Assembly: GCF_001632365.1 (NCBI RefSeq) | Contig: NW_024468531.1 | Coordinates: forward strand, 292,316-356,315 | DNA length: 64,000 bases | Reading direction: 5' to 3' | Source: Laetiporus sulphureus 93-53 | Taxonomy: Eukaryota > Basidiomycota > Agaricomycetes > Polyporales > Laetiporaceae | Shown: piece after piece, positions 36,847-50,262 of the stretch | How the letters are laid out: the number at the start of each line of letters is the position of its first letter | Position numbering within the stretch: the first letter of the stretch is position 1 | The notes under the pieces: generated by a model | What the model saw: the letters and a program-made list of their open reading frames with translations, nothing else | What the model was told of the DNA's origin: nothing | The model's database searches: none | Program-made: the position numbers and the translations under genes

Positions 36847-39800
36847 ATGGCCCACAGGCGAAGCAACAAGTCTAGCAAGGTCCGTTGTATGACCTCCGAC
36901 GATATTCGGCTCCTCTCACATTCAACAGGTACCTAACGTGAAACTGAGGCCTGCTGCCCCAGCATCACGCGGATCGAAGAGTCAGGATATTGATCAAGAA
37001 ACGCATTTGCCAGGATGGGGAGTTGATTCGGACCAGGATACCAGTGCCATAGACCTATGTCCGCGTCCGTTCCGGAATGTTGTTCTCTGTGCTACGGGTG
37101 TCGATGACAAGGTGAGATATGGTACGTCCGAACCTCCACCCGTATTCCACGCAGGGGCGGGAGGAACATCTGCTACAATCGACGTCGCGGAAATCATCCG
37201 AATAAAATAGCCTTCGTGAACGTTACATCATCCGCTTTCGATGTTTAGGGTCCATATAACCTTGATCTCCCGCTCGTTATACATCCATGAACGCTGACAA
37301 TTCTGTGCAGACAACCCTATTCAAGATGGCAATTGAGTTGGGGGCGACATCTTCGAACGACCTCACAGACAAGGTCACTCATCTCCTAGCGTTGGAACCC
37401 GGGAGCGCCAAATATAGGGTAAGATGTCAATCTCTTGGTGCAATTCTCCCTGCTTCATGAGATGTCATCAGTGCGCTCTGGAGAACAAGGTTCCCATCAT
37501 GCATCCCTCATGGGTCATTGAGAGCCATAAGGTCTGGCTCAAAGGCGACGATGTGGACTTCAAGGAGGCAAGTATTCATTTAGCCAGTCTTCTTCCACAC
37601 CGTCTGACTTGGCTTTTCGCAACAGAGTGAGATTCAACATCGCCTGCCGGCTTTTTCGGGCATCACAGTATGTGTATCGGGCATCGAAGACATCCATCGG
37701 CGAACGGAGATCAATCGGCTCGTCACTCAAAATGGCGGGAAATACGTCAAAAACATCGAGCGCCCCGTCAAAGTGACGCACCTGCTCTGCGCCAGTGGCA
37801 ACGACGAGACGACAGAAAAGATGCGTTATGCGGAGAAGTTCAACCAACGGCGCGAAGCGAGCATCCACGTCGTATGGGAGGAGTGGTTCTGGGACTCGCT
37901 CGACTTTGGAGGTGCGTGAGCGAAGGCTGGTGCGCCTCCGTTCGTATGAGTCCCGACAGTTCGACAGGTAAATTCGATGAAGAGAGATACAAGGTGTCAA
38001 GTCCCCCACCTCCACGAAGGGTACAACATGAAGGTAAGCAGTCTTCAAACTCTCCAGCTCGTGCTGCATTCTGATCAGTCGAGCAGAGCTCAGGCTCGCG
38101 ACCCCGCCCCCACCTCCGTCTTCCACAGTGCCAGAGGACTCCCTCTCATACATCTCGTCGACAAGAGCGGCTACCCATGATCTCCTCAGCGGAGCAACCA
38201 ACGACGAAGAAGAAGTTGTGTCCGTGCGACGCGTACCAGCTGAGATGCTGGAGATGTGGGGTAGCATCCTGAAACCGCGCGGCTTCGAGGTGATGAGCGG
38301 CAAGCTCATCCGCAGCCCGTCCAAGTCTCAGTCGGTCGCTGCCCAGGGCGAGAATGGCAGCAAGGCCCACGCGCGGGAGGCGTCGCCGACAAGGAGCAAG
38401 GTGCGACGAAATGCGATGAGGAGATCCGTCGGTGCCGACGGCGGCCAGCCTGCCAGTGTTCTGTCGACATTAAAGCGGACCGAGTCCTTCGCTCCTGTAG
38501 CAAACGACAAGGCTGCTCCGCGCCAGCCCTTCGGACGTTCTGTTACTCCGAGGCGGTCGTCCTCGTATCTCACTCATTCGTCAGCTCTTCAGTCCCAGAC
38601 AGAATCCATCGATTCTCGTCGATGGCTCAGTGCCGCCGAAAAGGGCAAGGGAAGAATGCATGACGAGACAATGTCGCCAGAGGCGAGCAGGTCGTCGGCC
38701 TTGTTCGCTGGTCTGAGGTTCCGAGCATTGGGAGAGGCTAGAGGGACGACGGTTAAAACGGCAGTGGAGGATTGTGGTGGTCGCGTCGTCTCGGATGACG
38801 ATGATGGAGAAGTGGACTTCATCATCGTGCGGCTAGTCAGGTCCGTGCATACTGCCTGCTGAGTGCTGGCACGCTGACGCGGATGGATATGCAGCGGCAC
38901 TTCCTTGTACCAAACGGAGATGGACGAAATGGAGCGCACGAAGTACCGGACTGAGTGCTGGCTAGAACGTTGCATCTTCGACGAGCGGATATGTCCGCCG
39001 GAGGAGCATGTCGCCTTCACACCGCTGAAAGTCAAGCTGCCTGTCCTTGGTGAGTCAGTGGAGTGTGAGATGAGGTTTAAAGGCGCTGAAGCAACTCTGT
39101 AGGGGCGGAGCACTTGAGCATCAGCTACTCTGGTCTAGATCAGTCAGAAGTATGCTGGATCGGCCGCCTCGCTCGTGCTATTGGTACGTTATCTGTCACG
39201 TCGCGTCTCAAACCGCTCCTGCTGACCCCTCGTGCCAGGTGCAAACGTGGCGCCCAGCCTTTCCCGTCAGTCAACACATTTGCTTTGTCCCTCAGGCACC
39301 GGAGCAAAGGCGGACAAGGCGCGCCAGTGGGGCATCCCTGTTGTCGATATGAATTGGTTGTGCGAACTCGCGACGGTAGGGGTGATAGCCCCCGCGACTG
39401 TAGAGGACAAGCCTGACAATAACAGAGAGACACCCACGGACGTAGATGTGAATGTGAGCCGTAGGGCGAAAGGCAAGCAGAGGGCCACAGATCCTATCAT
39501 CAAAGACATCACCAACGGTAACTATTGACATCGCTCATCATCTACATACACGTTCCTCACTTCGTGCCAGAATTACCTTCGGGCACGGATCAGGAACGGA
39601 AGGCAATGCAAGAATCAAAACCTGGTTCAATCGACCACGAAAACGAAGTCGAGGCAGAGGATCGTGCTGTCTTCGGGCTGCCAAACGCACTGCTGAGTGA
39701 ACCTCTCAAGCGACAATCCTCCGCCGTGACGGCGATTCCTCTCAGCCAAGCCACGACCTTCACCGACGAGACTGAGACAGAACCTGGCCTCCCGTCCGAG

Positions 39801-40438
39801 CGTATTCTCGTCGCGGATAGTCGACAGTCGTCGCTGGCACAGCTCACGACGAATATACAAGCAGACCGTGTTCCGTCGTCGGAGTCGCCGTCGCCCGTGA
39901 AACTGCTTCCTGGCTCTGGAAGTGCGCCACCATCGCCTAGTAAAATGTCCGTCGACACAGCAAAGGTTCTGCAGAAAAATGTAACCTCACTGCTTGGCAA
40001 GCGACTGTCAACAGAGGACGAAGGTTCTGACACAGGCAACCCGACCGGATGCAAGCGGTCACGACCACCTACCCGGACAGCTGTAAGCTTCAACGTCCTG
40101 GCGTTACTGCTTTCTCGCTAATGTTCTCAAAGTCCGGATCTAGATTGGAACTTCCTCTGCAAGTCGACCCAGAGGTCCTACCTGTACCCCTTCAGGCAGA
40201 CAGGCCAAACCCTGCAATCAGCGCAGAGATCCGGCCTAGCGGGCGCCCAGAAGACAAAAGCGTCCGGGTCACTTATGAGGATCCGCGGCAGAACGCAGAG
40301 AAAAAGAAGCTCATGAAGCTACTTACCTCTCAGAAGCGGGAAATCTGGGAGGAAGGCGATGACGGCTGCGGCTCTGGGACAGGTACGAGCTCGAAAAGAA
40401 AGAAACAAAAGAAGAGTACCCGCGGTGTGGGCTTTTAA
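36847..40438 (+). CDS. DPB11: Four-BRCT replication/checkpoint scaffold, Dpb11/Cut5/TopBP1 homologue
   Basis: Twelve exons: 36847..36879, 36929..37111, 37311..37418, 37472..37567, 37626..37911, 37968..38033, about 38087..38840, 38895..39049, 39103..39183, 39239..39517, 39571..40082, 40133..40438. Phases fit, about 952 aa. BRCT1 starts PFRNVVLCATGVDDK and ends HPSWVIESHKVW. BRCT2 starts FSGITVCVSGIEDIHR and ends VVWEEWFWDSL. BRCT3 starts LFAGLRFRALGEARG and ends RTECWLERCIFDE. BRCT4 starts HLSISYSGLD and ends VVDMNWLCELA. Two BRCT pairs separated by a long linker is the Dpb11/Rad4(Cut5) layout; these bind phosphorylated Sld3 or checkpoint clamp proteins to start replication and activate ATR/Mec1. 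The tail has a basic SSKRKKQKK, likely nuclear localising. The acceptor of exon 7 (38084 or 38087) is ambiguous. Confidence 0.87.
37568..37625 (+). other. GC-AG intron in the DPB11 homologue
   Basis: A 58-nt intron beginning GCAAGT after GGAG and ending CAACAG. It joins ..DVDFKE to SEIQHRLPAFSG.. in phase. The overlapping GTATTC donor would bring a stop codon into frame. Confidence 0.8.
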
Positions 40439-41261
40439 GTCTTGTTTATCGAAGTATTTTATCTCATTTCAGCGATGGATCTGTACAAGTGCGTAATGAT
40501 GTATCCGCATATTAGCTGAACAGTCTAAAATGCAGACGTGGAAGTTGTTGCAATGCGCTTGAGGACACTCCATTCAGAATAGGTAACGGTTGCATGAGCA
40601 GCCGCTGCGGTGCATCAGGAACCTATGCTAGACACCGACATGTTTCCCATCGCTATTTCAACGACTTGCTTACCAGCACCTGCGGCGGTGCATCCTTCGT
40701 CTCATGGACACTTTTCAACACTTGCGCGAGTTCACATCTCGCATTTTCGATAATGTGGACGGACCTATCTTGGCCGCACGTTCTTGCAGACACACTGCAA
40801 TAGCTTTACGAGAACCACAGACATAGCAGAGAACAAAACCGAATGCAATACCGAGACGAGATACCTGGAAAGAGAGAAACAAACAAATGTCAGATTCCAA
40901 AGGCAGACGATGCTCCGGCTCGAGCTACACCCCCCATTCTTACTCCCACTCCCAAAGATCTCACCACCACGACGTAGGACTGGTAGTCCTCACCGACTGA
41001 AAGCCGCGTAGTGCCCAGGCATCAGTCAGCAGGCGCTTCGATCGTGCGACCTGCAGCGTTTACTATCAACAACACCTACACAGCAACGATGATGACGACT
41101 TACTGTGTCGGTGTTGTCCAACCGCATCTTTGACGAGAGCGAACTCCCCATGGATCACCGTCAGAATACCTCATCCACAGGCAGTTTTATAAGGAGTTGA
41201 CTCTGATACCCAAGGTCAAGGCCAGCTGGCTTCAGCGCTGCTCGGTGGGAGGGCTACTTGC
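40439..41261. other. Intergenic stretch between convergent genes
   Basis: 3' flanks of the BRCT gene (+) and the coiled-coil gene (-). No ORF with recognisable features. Confidence 0.5.
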
Positions 41262-43280
41262 TTAGTACCAGAAGAAGCTAGTCCGGCGCGTTGCCGGAGC
41301 AGGCTTCACATACTCCCTGCTGTGCTCAGCTTGGCTAGCTGGTTCATTCTCCAGCTCTTCCGTATTCGCCTTCGTGATGTTCTTCAGCGCCTTACGGCAC
41401 CTGCAGATGGCTAACTCTTCCGACATTGACTTGTTCGTGCGACGAGCCTCCTGCAGTGAGGCAGCAGATCCGCTCATCATGTTCATCGATGCTCTGAGGT
41501 CCGTGTTCTCCTGAGCCATTACTTGCATCTGCGCTGTTACCGCCACACACACTTTTTGGGACTCGGCCAGCCCCTTCGTCGTCTTGTCGAGCTGCTTATT
41601 GGTCTGCACGATGGTGTACTCCAGCTCGTTGATGCGTTTGACGGAAGATTCCTTGCTTTCGATGAGATGGCGCACTGTCTGCTGGAGCATGCTCTTATCC
41701 TTCATGAGCTGGTCGTTCTCCTCCATGGCCTCCTCCCAACGAGCTTGAGATGCATCCTCGAACGCGTGTAGCCTGTCGACTGTGGCATTGTGTTCCTCCT
41801 TTGTCTGGCTGAGTTCCGTCTTCAGGCTACCGATCTCGCTGAGATAGTGCTGATCAGAGGTCTGCTCTTTGTGCAGCTCATCGTGCACTTGAATGCGTTC
41901 CTTGCGGAGGCCATCGTTCTCCTGCGTCATGACTGAGAGATGCTCCCCGAGCTCAAAGACTGCCTTGTCCTCCCCGACTCGCCGTTGATGTTCTTCCGCG
42001 AGTGCCTTGTCCGTCTCTGTGCGTTGCCGACGCTCTTCCTCCAGTTCAGCGCGAAGATCGTTCTCACGACGACGTCCATCCGCAACGATCCTAGCATTCT
42101 CCTCACGGACAGCCGCGATGTCACGGATGAGTTGCTCCTTGGCCGCACGCTCCTGGGTGATAGCGGACTCAGCGGTAGACAGAGCCTTTCTCTCATCTTC
42201 TAGGTCCTCCATGGCATACAGGTAGTTGCTTTTGTGGACCTCACATTCAGCCCTAAGTGCATCGACACTGTCGAGGGCGATCTGTAGCTTCTCCCGCTCG
42301 AGAAGCAGTTCAACTTCGGTGACCTTCAGCTGAGTGCTACACACATCGGCAGATTCCCGCAAATCACTGACGATCCGTTCGAATTCGGATATAGAAAGAA
42401 TTGCTTTTGCAAGCGTCTTCTCGGTGGCCTCGCGCGAATCCCGAAGAGTCTTTACCTCAACGTGCATGTCCTCGGCTAGACTCTGGGACGCCTGGAGAGA
42501 GGCTGAGAGCAAAACCTTTCCCCTGAGTAGTTCATCCACTTGAAATAGAACCGCAGAGAGCTGCTCTTGTGCCACGCGATACTTGTCTGCATGGACCGCC
42601 TGATGTCCCAGCAATTGTTGGCGAGATCCTTCAAGTGCGAGTACGGACGTTTCCAGGCCCTTGCAGCGAGTGCGCTCCGTAGATAACACCCCACGAGTAA
42701 GCTGGAGCTCTTGATTCAGATGAGCGACTGCGTTCTCTAGCTGAAGGCAACGCGCGTTTTCGCTCTTGATAGTCAGCCGTGCCTCTTCGAGGCGCGTGTC
42801 AACCTCTGCCTTCTCGCCCTGAAGTTCCACGATGGCTGTCCCGAGGACAGCGTACTCATCTCTCCCATTTGCCAGTGCAGTGCGCATGTTGTCCAGTGTC
42901 AGGTTGAGAGCGACTCGGGAAGTAGAGAGCGCGCTGACCCGGTCCTCGAGGAAGGCAATGCGCTCTTCATGTCTGCGCTGGGTATATTGCGCGTTTATCG
43001 CATTCCAGGCGTACTTGCAGGCCGCGTTCAAACTCCTGCGAAAGAGAATATCCTGGATGTTGTCGGATAGACGTTTCTGGCAGGAGATGTGTAAAATAAA
43101 GCGCGTCGAATTGCACCGATGTCAGCGCAGATAACATACCATCTGATCCGGCACTCTGGTACAGAATCCATTGAGAGGAAGGAGGTCGCACAGTATGAGA
43201 GATACCGCCTGAGCGTTGTGGAGGCTGTTAGCGATCAAAGCGCGTGAGAATAAGTGTGAGATGCGAAGTAGTCCAGGCAT
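41262..43280 (-). CDS. Long coiled-coil protein, hypothetical
   Basis: Two exons: 43280..43140 and 43052..41262, phase 0, 643 aa. From about residue 60 to 590 the chain is almost unbroken heptad-rich coiled coil (for example RRHEERIAFLEDRVSAL, ELEEERRQRTETDKALAEEH). The N-terminus (MPGLLRISHLFSRALIANSL) is hydrophobic and basic and could be a membrane anchor or mitochondrial presequence. The C-terminus is short and polar with CRCRKALK. I recognise no named family; similarity to myosin tails or golgins would be expected from coiled coil alone and should not be over-read. Confidence 0.75.
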
Positions 43281-44938
43281 GATGAGAGAAGGTATTGCAC
43301 TAGGGAATATGTCTGTGGTGAGGGGAAAAAGAGATATAGCTAGAACGCGAGGAGGTTGACCTTGAAGACTAATGAGGCTGACCGATCGTGGTTGAATTCA
43401 GGTCACATCCAGGTCGCATCTCTCAATTGCGAATTCGACTACTAGAAATGCTTGTGTACATCACATATGACGGTTCTGAACAGAAAATGATTAGAGAATG
43501 GTATGAGTTGCCGGAGAGAATGCAATAATCCACAGCTTCAAGTTCAAATGCTCTATAATTGCCTTTTCGCGCTCAGAGTGTATGTGGGCTTTACTTTCCC
43601 AGGTATCGAATTGCATCTTGCCACCGTTCACACGAGGCGCGTGGTTTACTGTCTTCAAGAAAAGTGGTCCCAGAGCAACTCTACGGGAGACCGTAGCTTG
43701 TAGAAATCGAGGTTCCGAGAAGTTATTTTCTGATGCTCAGCAGACCATGGTCCGACAAGGATATAGGGTATGCCGGGGACGGATGCATATCGATCATACT
43801 TTCCATATTAGTTGACCGAAATTCCGCCTTCTAAGTAGTGGTTGTGAATGCTGATGGTGATGATCATTGATCACCAGAAGTTCGAGGGAATAGTAGTACG
43901 AAATAACAAGTCGAGAAACTTCCAGGGCAGAGCTCAGCTTTGCCGTGCCACGGTGCCACAAAGCATCCTTCTTGTTCCTTGTGACCTCTAGATAGCTGAA
44001 AATGTTAGATATCAGCTGAATGTTGGTGATAAAGAACACAAGCAAGCAATGGGTCGTCATAAGCGGTCTAAAATGGTTAAGGCAGGCAGTCACGCCGCAT
44101 TCCGACCAAATTTAGTGTGGACCCACAACGCCAAACAACCACCGTACATATCTTGGCCTGCGATCTCATTTGCTGTAAATTTTTGGCCTGGTTACAACGC
44201 CCGTCTGGTACGTCCATTAAAACATTGTAGCCTTTGCGTGTGATGGTAACATGGTATACCGTCGTCGTGCATCAGAATGTCTTTGTGTTGTTCTGAGCGA
44301 CTTGAAGACTTGCCATTTCGGTATCTCTGAGACCGAATCGCTTTCGAGTGATATTTTTTTCCGGTCGGGGCAGGATGTTTCCTCCATCAATCCTCGCTTA
44401 TCTATGAACCTTCGCTTAAACGTATCGCCTTGCAAATGATACAGCAGGCCCGCTTGTCGTCGACGATTGTTAGTATGTTGCAAAGTACGATATGGCACTG
44501 CGACGTATATCCAACAGCGCGGTGAGATGCAGCATGCTATTGTACGCTAGTCTCGGATAATACGCACACGTGTAACGCTTTGAGATTCTAGGCACGATCC
44601 ATGATGGAGATGGATTGCAAGCGAGGAACTACGACCATTGTGTTTCTGGAAGTGCCTGCATGCGAAACCGCACGCCTTCTCGCCGGCTAGCAGGAACCAC
44701 GCAACTATCTGAACAATTTGATGTCTTGCTTTCTTTCTTATCAGATGGTTTAGCTTTCTGCTATACGTCAACGCGAGCCCCCTTGCATCTACACGCTCCT
44801 TCTTCCCTCGCCGCATCCTGTCAGTGAGCCTGTAACACGCATTATGGTAGGTGTGAGCTCAAAGCACATATTCCTCACAGTGTTGACAGGAGCTTGTAGT
44901 CTACAGTTGATATAGAAGCTCAGCATGCGCCTGCTGGA
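43281..44938. other. Intergenic stretch, no supported gene
   Basis: About 1.7 kb between the coiled-coil gene start (-) and the DUF6535 gene (+). Short ORFs on both strands lack motifs, and no transposon remnant is recognisable. Confidence 0.45.
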
Positions 44939-47370
44939 ATGGACGGCTATGACCCTGGTGTCAAGTGGACAGGTATGCGAGTGTTCCAAATTCTGGAACC
45001 GCTCTGACTTCTGAATTCTCAAACGTACTGCAGATGACGGCGAGAAACAGCATATCAATGGCGGTGGCAAGCTGAAGCGAAATCGGTCTCGCGTCATGGA
45101 GAAGCCGAACGTCGCGTCTGTACGCAAGGATACCGTGCAATCGGAAGATGCACGAGAGAACCAAGTTCGGGGGTCATCTCTCGACACATCTACTTCATGG
45201 GCACGGTGCGCTGAAGAGCTCTGGAAGCACGAGAAAGACATCATACAAGATCTGAAGGAAGGGATAGATACTCTTCTTCTCTTCGTGCGTCTTCCACTTC
45301 AGCGCATTCATGCTTTGATTAAGCTATCGAATTTGGGATTAGGCGGGTCTGTTTTCAGCAGTTGTCACCGCGTTCAATGTCGAGTTCTACAAGACGCTAC
45401 AGCCCCAGCCGACAGATTCCACCGCTCAGATCCTTATGCACATATCAGCACAGCTGAGCAGCTTTGCTGTCAATTCGGGCTCCATCAATTCTACGGTACC
45501 CGGATACCCGGCGAGATACCTGGAATCCGTTTCCCATCTCGACATCGCCACGAATACACTCTGGTTCTCGGCGCTAGTCATAAGCCTTGCGGCCGCATCC
45601 ATTGGGATCACGATAAAACAGTGGCTTAACAACCATGTAGCCGGTGTGCCATCGAATCCACGCCAGAGCGCGACTGCTTGGTATCTTCGCCACACTGGCT
45701 TTGATCAATGGCACGTCGAGGACATAGTGAACTTGATGCCCATTCTGCTGCAGCTTTCCTTGATGCTCTTTCTCGTCGGTCTGGTACTGCAATTCTGGAA
45801 GACCAGCGCCGTGGTGGCTGGAATGGTTCTTGGGCAAATGGTCTTACTGATGGCTTTCGCTTTCGGAACGGCCATCACTCCATCCCTTAACCCTCACTCT
45901 CCCTACAAATCCCCGATGTCCCGTGCCCTTTATAGGCTATTCCGTGTCTGGAGGTGGAATTATGGCACGAGCGCGCGAAAGTTGAAACGAGCGTGTGCTA
46001 AGTGGCGCGCTCATTGGTTTTCCACCGTGCCATCACTTGTTAGACAGTACACAGCCGACTTCAGTGCAATTGAGAATCTCCCTTCGTGGGAGGACAGAGA
46101 AGACTTCGAGTTGACTTGCTTGACCCCAAATATAGAACCCGTTGTGGTCCTGGACGCCGCATTCAAAACGTTGAAGGGTGACTTTCTAGATAGGGTGCTC
46201 CAGCCGTTTCTGCGGCTTGCTCCACTGGAGATTGCACTTCCTATCTTTGAGCATTACTGTAGCAAAGAGGTGGGCAGCTCAAAATCATAAATTCCGAATG
46301 CGAACACATTAACAGTTCAGGGCTGTAGGATGTGAGCTCTACATTGACGATAGGATACATGGCTGTCGACATTCTGTCGAACATTCATTCCAAGGAGGCC
46401 TCGATGTTCGATCGTAATCGTCCTGCTTCGCGTTCCGGCAAGTTCTTTCCGACACCGTTATCGTCGGACCGTGTACGCATCATCAAATTCCTACAAATTC
46501 AGCTCAGCAACATGCCGTCTGGGGAACGCTCGCTTTACGATCGTCTCTCTGACTATTACAAAACTTTACCTGTTTCGTCTGAACATCGGTTACAGTTGCT
46601 ACAGCTTCTCACTGATAATGTCAAAGCCTTTCGATACGGGGAGGACCGTAAGTGATTCTTGTTTTGATAATCGACTGGAACACTTATTGAGTGGAACAGT
46701 TGCTGACGAATGTGCCACCCTGGGGAGTACAGCTGTCCGAATGCTGGCCGACGTTGTCAAGCCGCAGTCATCTACTAGTAGTCCCGACTCCGAAACAGTG
46801 CTATTGGACATTCTTGATTGTCTCAAACGATTGCTTCGCCTCATCTCTGCCAATGATGCGTCCGTTTATCTCGCCTTGATCGAGCTTCTCGGTTCCATAG
46901 ATCTGCCCGTTAACGAGGTGACACCAAGCAGTATTCAACGTCTACTAGAATGTGTTCGCACATCTTGCCCTTTATTCAAAGCCGGGTGTGAAGGTAAATA
47001 CCGATCAACCTCCGGTAAAGACATCAGTTAAATGGATAGCACAGGGATCCCGGATCTGTTGTCATTATACGCGAAACTGAGCACACGCGATCGGGACGAT
47101 GAAATCATCCTCCTGATCAACGTAGCCCGTTGTATTCTGCTGCAATTATGGTTTTCTTCGTATTCTGAACTGCACCGCGTCCGAGATGCAGTTATGAGCA
47201 CAATAACCCTGAAATCCACCCACACGTGTAGGTCTTGTTTGAATGATACCATATACTCTTGCACTAATCCTCGCTTATCAGCAGCTACCAAGCACCATGT
47301 GTCGCGCACTCCGAAGCTAAACGCGGAACCCACTGGCAACGATGGTGAATCCTTTCAATTCCTGCCTTAG
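44939..47370 (+). CDS. DUF6535-type membrane protein
   Basis: Deduced exons 44939..44972, 45034..45284, 45343..46269, 46329..46647, 46700..46993, 47045.. about 47231, and a last exon from about 47285. Phases agree to about 47370. The core is the Agaricomycete DUF6535 pattern: SWARCAEELWKHEKDIIQDL, GIDTLLLFAGLFSAVVTAFN, VEFYKTLQPQPTD, then a two-span region LWFSALVISLAAASIGITIK and LLQLSLMLFLVGLVLQFW. The downstream part is helical and repeat-like. The family is expanded in mushroom genomes and uncharacterised; some members are linked in the literature to fungal self/non-self type repertoires, but nothing here shows that. The 3' end is uncertain: an extra exon up to about 47,460 is possible. 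Confidence 0.7.
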
Positions 47371-47993
47371 GTTGAACGTTCGTAGGCTCATCCAATTTGA
47401 TGTATAGCAGGCGCTGAATCGGGGATTACTCTCGATGCAATCGTACATGGAATCCAGACACTGTAAGCATTTTGTTGAACATCTCCTAAGCATGTCATCG
47501 ACTGGCCGTGCATGATAGAATCTCACTTCCGGAATCTATTGCCCGCACGCTCAATGACGAAAAAGATCCAGGTATGCTCCACCTTGATTTACCTTTCTGG
47601 AGGAGTTGACGAGCATATTGCTATACATAGAGGTATGGGCATTGGAATGCTCTGAGAAGGCTTTGAAATGCGAGGCACAACACGATGGTTTAGTCAAGTT
47701 AGCAACCCCTGCAAATGCTGATGCGGAAGGAACGTCGCTATCATAGGGTATCCGACGCCTATATTGACGGCATGCCCGTGTTCTCGGGGTCACTAATGTC
47801 AGACTATTGCTCCTAGTATGGCAGGTGTTTTCGCGAAAAAGGTATCGATGTATGAGTTCATGCAAGCCAATGTAGTACGTATCTATGCTCTGTGCAGAGG
47901 CTTGAAAGGTGGGCATACATTAGGTAGTGTTCTGAGGTGTATGACAGTGACAGTTAGCGAAGTCTCACTGTATCATCGCATGTAATAAGATGA
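47371..47993. other. Intergenic stretch between convergent genes
   Basis: 3' flanks of the DUF6535 gene (+) and the kinase gene (-). It may include a last exon of the former; otherwise no gene is supported. Confidence 0.4.
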
Positions 47994-50262
47994 TTAGATG
48001 CACCGTCGCATTCGAGAGACTACCTCATCCATCGACAGACGTTCTCCGGGTCTTTTGCGCCAGCAGCTGATTAGAATCTCCCATATATCATCTGTTAATT
48101 CTGTAGTATCCTTCGGTCTTGTGGGGTATTGACCACGGTAATGGGCATCAGCGACGAGCATGTTGTTTGAGAGTTCCTCATATGGAGGGCACGACGTATA
48201 ACACTCGAGCATTGCCATCCCGAACGACCAAACGTCACAAGCAGCGGTCGCCGCAGGCAGACTAGCATCGCACACCAATTCAGGCGCTAACCAGCGTGTC
48301 AATTCTGCTTCATCCAGAATGCGAGCAGCCCGCTTCTTGGTGATTTCTGCGACGACTTGGATCATGCTGTAGTCGGCGATGCGTGCATTGCCCTTGTAAG
48401 TGTACATATGAGCTAAAGAATCTTCGAAACATCTCGTCAACGGACCTTCTCATTGATGAGGAAATTTGTCTATGATGGTGTGAGAACCGTTAACAGGCAA
48501 AGAGCACAAACAAGGACGGCTCACGCATTTCACTGGATTCAGATGAGCCTCATCAGTCGCTTCTATCGAACATAATATTAGAATTTACCGTTGCCATGAA
48601 CAACGTTTTCCTGATGAAGGTATCGTAGGCCTTGTGCAGCGCCTAAGAGCTAAAATTCGGATTTCATCCAAAACAGCGTCTAGAGGTGCTGTGGAATTGG
48701 AAAGCTGCTTACAAGTCGTGTTCTAGCATAAGCAGGATTGTTCTTCATAAATCTAAAAGCGTATGAGCACTCCAGAATAGGGATTTCGAAAAATGGCACG
48801 AACTCTAGGATGTTTCCGTATTCGCACCAAGGAGTCGCCTGACAACATGATTAGCACTTAATTCGCTCCCACAACATATCAACTTACAGTGTGTATTATG
48901 GGACCTAAATCCGTCACTATCCCAAAGAAAGGGAGAACATTGGGATTTTTCAGCTTCGCCCACTTTCTGGCTTCTTCTTCAAATCGCTGTAACATAACTG
49001 AGTATTTCCACTAACGCCAGGTGTCAAGTGGACTCACGGCAACGGCTGGTTGGGATACGACGATGTCTTGCACTCGTAAGACGATCTGGACACAGTAGGA
49101 TAAGCACAAAAAGTGAGTAGATAGAATGGCCTAAAGCGAACCTGAATCTTTCCAAGCCAGACGCCACTCCACAGCTCGCTGTAGTTACCCCACACCAGAG
49201 GCCTATCGCCGAGTTTCTTCACTTGGCCGTTCAGGATCTTGATAGTTGGAGGCATGCCAGTAAGACGTTGAAAATCCACTAGCCTTTCCCGACATCCGTC
49301 GTGCTCTTCCTTCGATAAGCTCTCGTTCACGGTTTTCGTGGAATCCGCAGACTGAATGGGCAGTCGTAGGAGCTATTGATCGCACTTATGAGATAGTGCA
49401 ACGACTTAGCAAACCTCGATGTTCTCGTACCAACTGACTCAGCTCCATCATCCGCTCTGCCGCCGGATGACCTCGTTTATGCAGCTCTGCAGCCTGTTGC
49501 ATGAGTTGCCGGGATCGAAGGAATTGCTTGGTGAACTTGAATAGTTCAGCTCGGTGTTCCGCTATATACTGCCACCATTCCTCTGCATCTTGTCGTGCGA
49601 TGCGAACCAATGGATTTCGCAGATTGTTAAGGGAGATTGCAACTGCTACCTTCGTAGGCCGTTAGTCAACCGCAATCCTATGAAAGTATGCTGCTATCAC
49701 GTACTTCCCATTTGTCCAAAGCGGCACCAACCTCCTCATTACATTGCTCCAAGCCGTATCCAACTTGTCCGCTTCGCCCTGCAAGAAAAATTTACAAGAC
49801 AACGTTAGCAAGTGCTTTACAACTGTAGGTTACACTTACAGAGCGCCTGTAAGAGACCATATTGGGACAATTCTCGAGCACGAGGATAGACTGAAGTGAG
49901 AACCCTAATGATTGTTACATTAGATTGCACTTTGCTCAACGGTACCGGAGGCCTACTTGAGAATCTCGTCTAGCATTTCAGCAAACTCCGCAGGAGTTAC
50001 CAATCCAACATTGTCCTTGAGCATGGAGAAAAGAGTGCTGACGTCCATGCTTAGTTGCTGAGCCTGCCTCTGCAGTACAGATCGCCTCAGAATGGTAGAA
50101 ACATATCGGTTGATAACAAAAACTGACTCTGTGTACAATGATATTAGTGCACGCCTCCCGTATCCCCGTCACCAGCGTTGCTCCTTCAGATCCACGGCTA
50201 GAAAGACATTGCTCATTCGCAGTGCGGTCTGCATCCCTCGACGGAGTGGGTGGTTGGCTCAT
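47994..50262 (-). CDS. Divergent TKL-like protein kinase, probable pseudokinase
   Basis: A multi-exon minus-strand gene beginning MSQPPTPSRDADRTANEQ (50262). Clear parts: a helical N-terminal region (FVINRYVSTILRRSV; EFAEML);a coiled segment around 49,600-49,400 (RQDAEEWWQYIAEHRAELF); the kinase N-lobe (GNYSELWSGVWLGKI); ARKWAKLKNPNVLPFFGIV; GLRYLHQENVVHGN; then VKC (8-nt exon 48532..48525), TNFLINEK (48469..48446) and NARIADYSMI (exon 48392..47994) with APELVCDAS, CDVWSFGMAMLE and a closing WRKRPGERLSMDEV. The catalytic loop reads HGNVKCTN where active kinases have H(R/G)DxKxxN, so the catalytic Asp is Asn; DFG is DYS. It is probably a regulatory pseudokinase or a degraded member of the mushroom TKL expansion. 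Exons between 48,600 and 50,130 are only partly resolved. Confidence 0.65.

Noticed and set aside
39590..40093. 167-codon minus-strand ORF opposite the BRCT gene
   Set aside because: Antisense to the low-complexity linker exon of the DPB11 homologue; no independent support.
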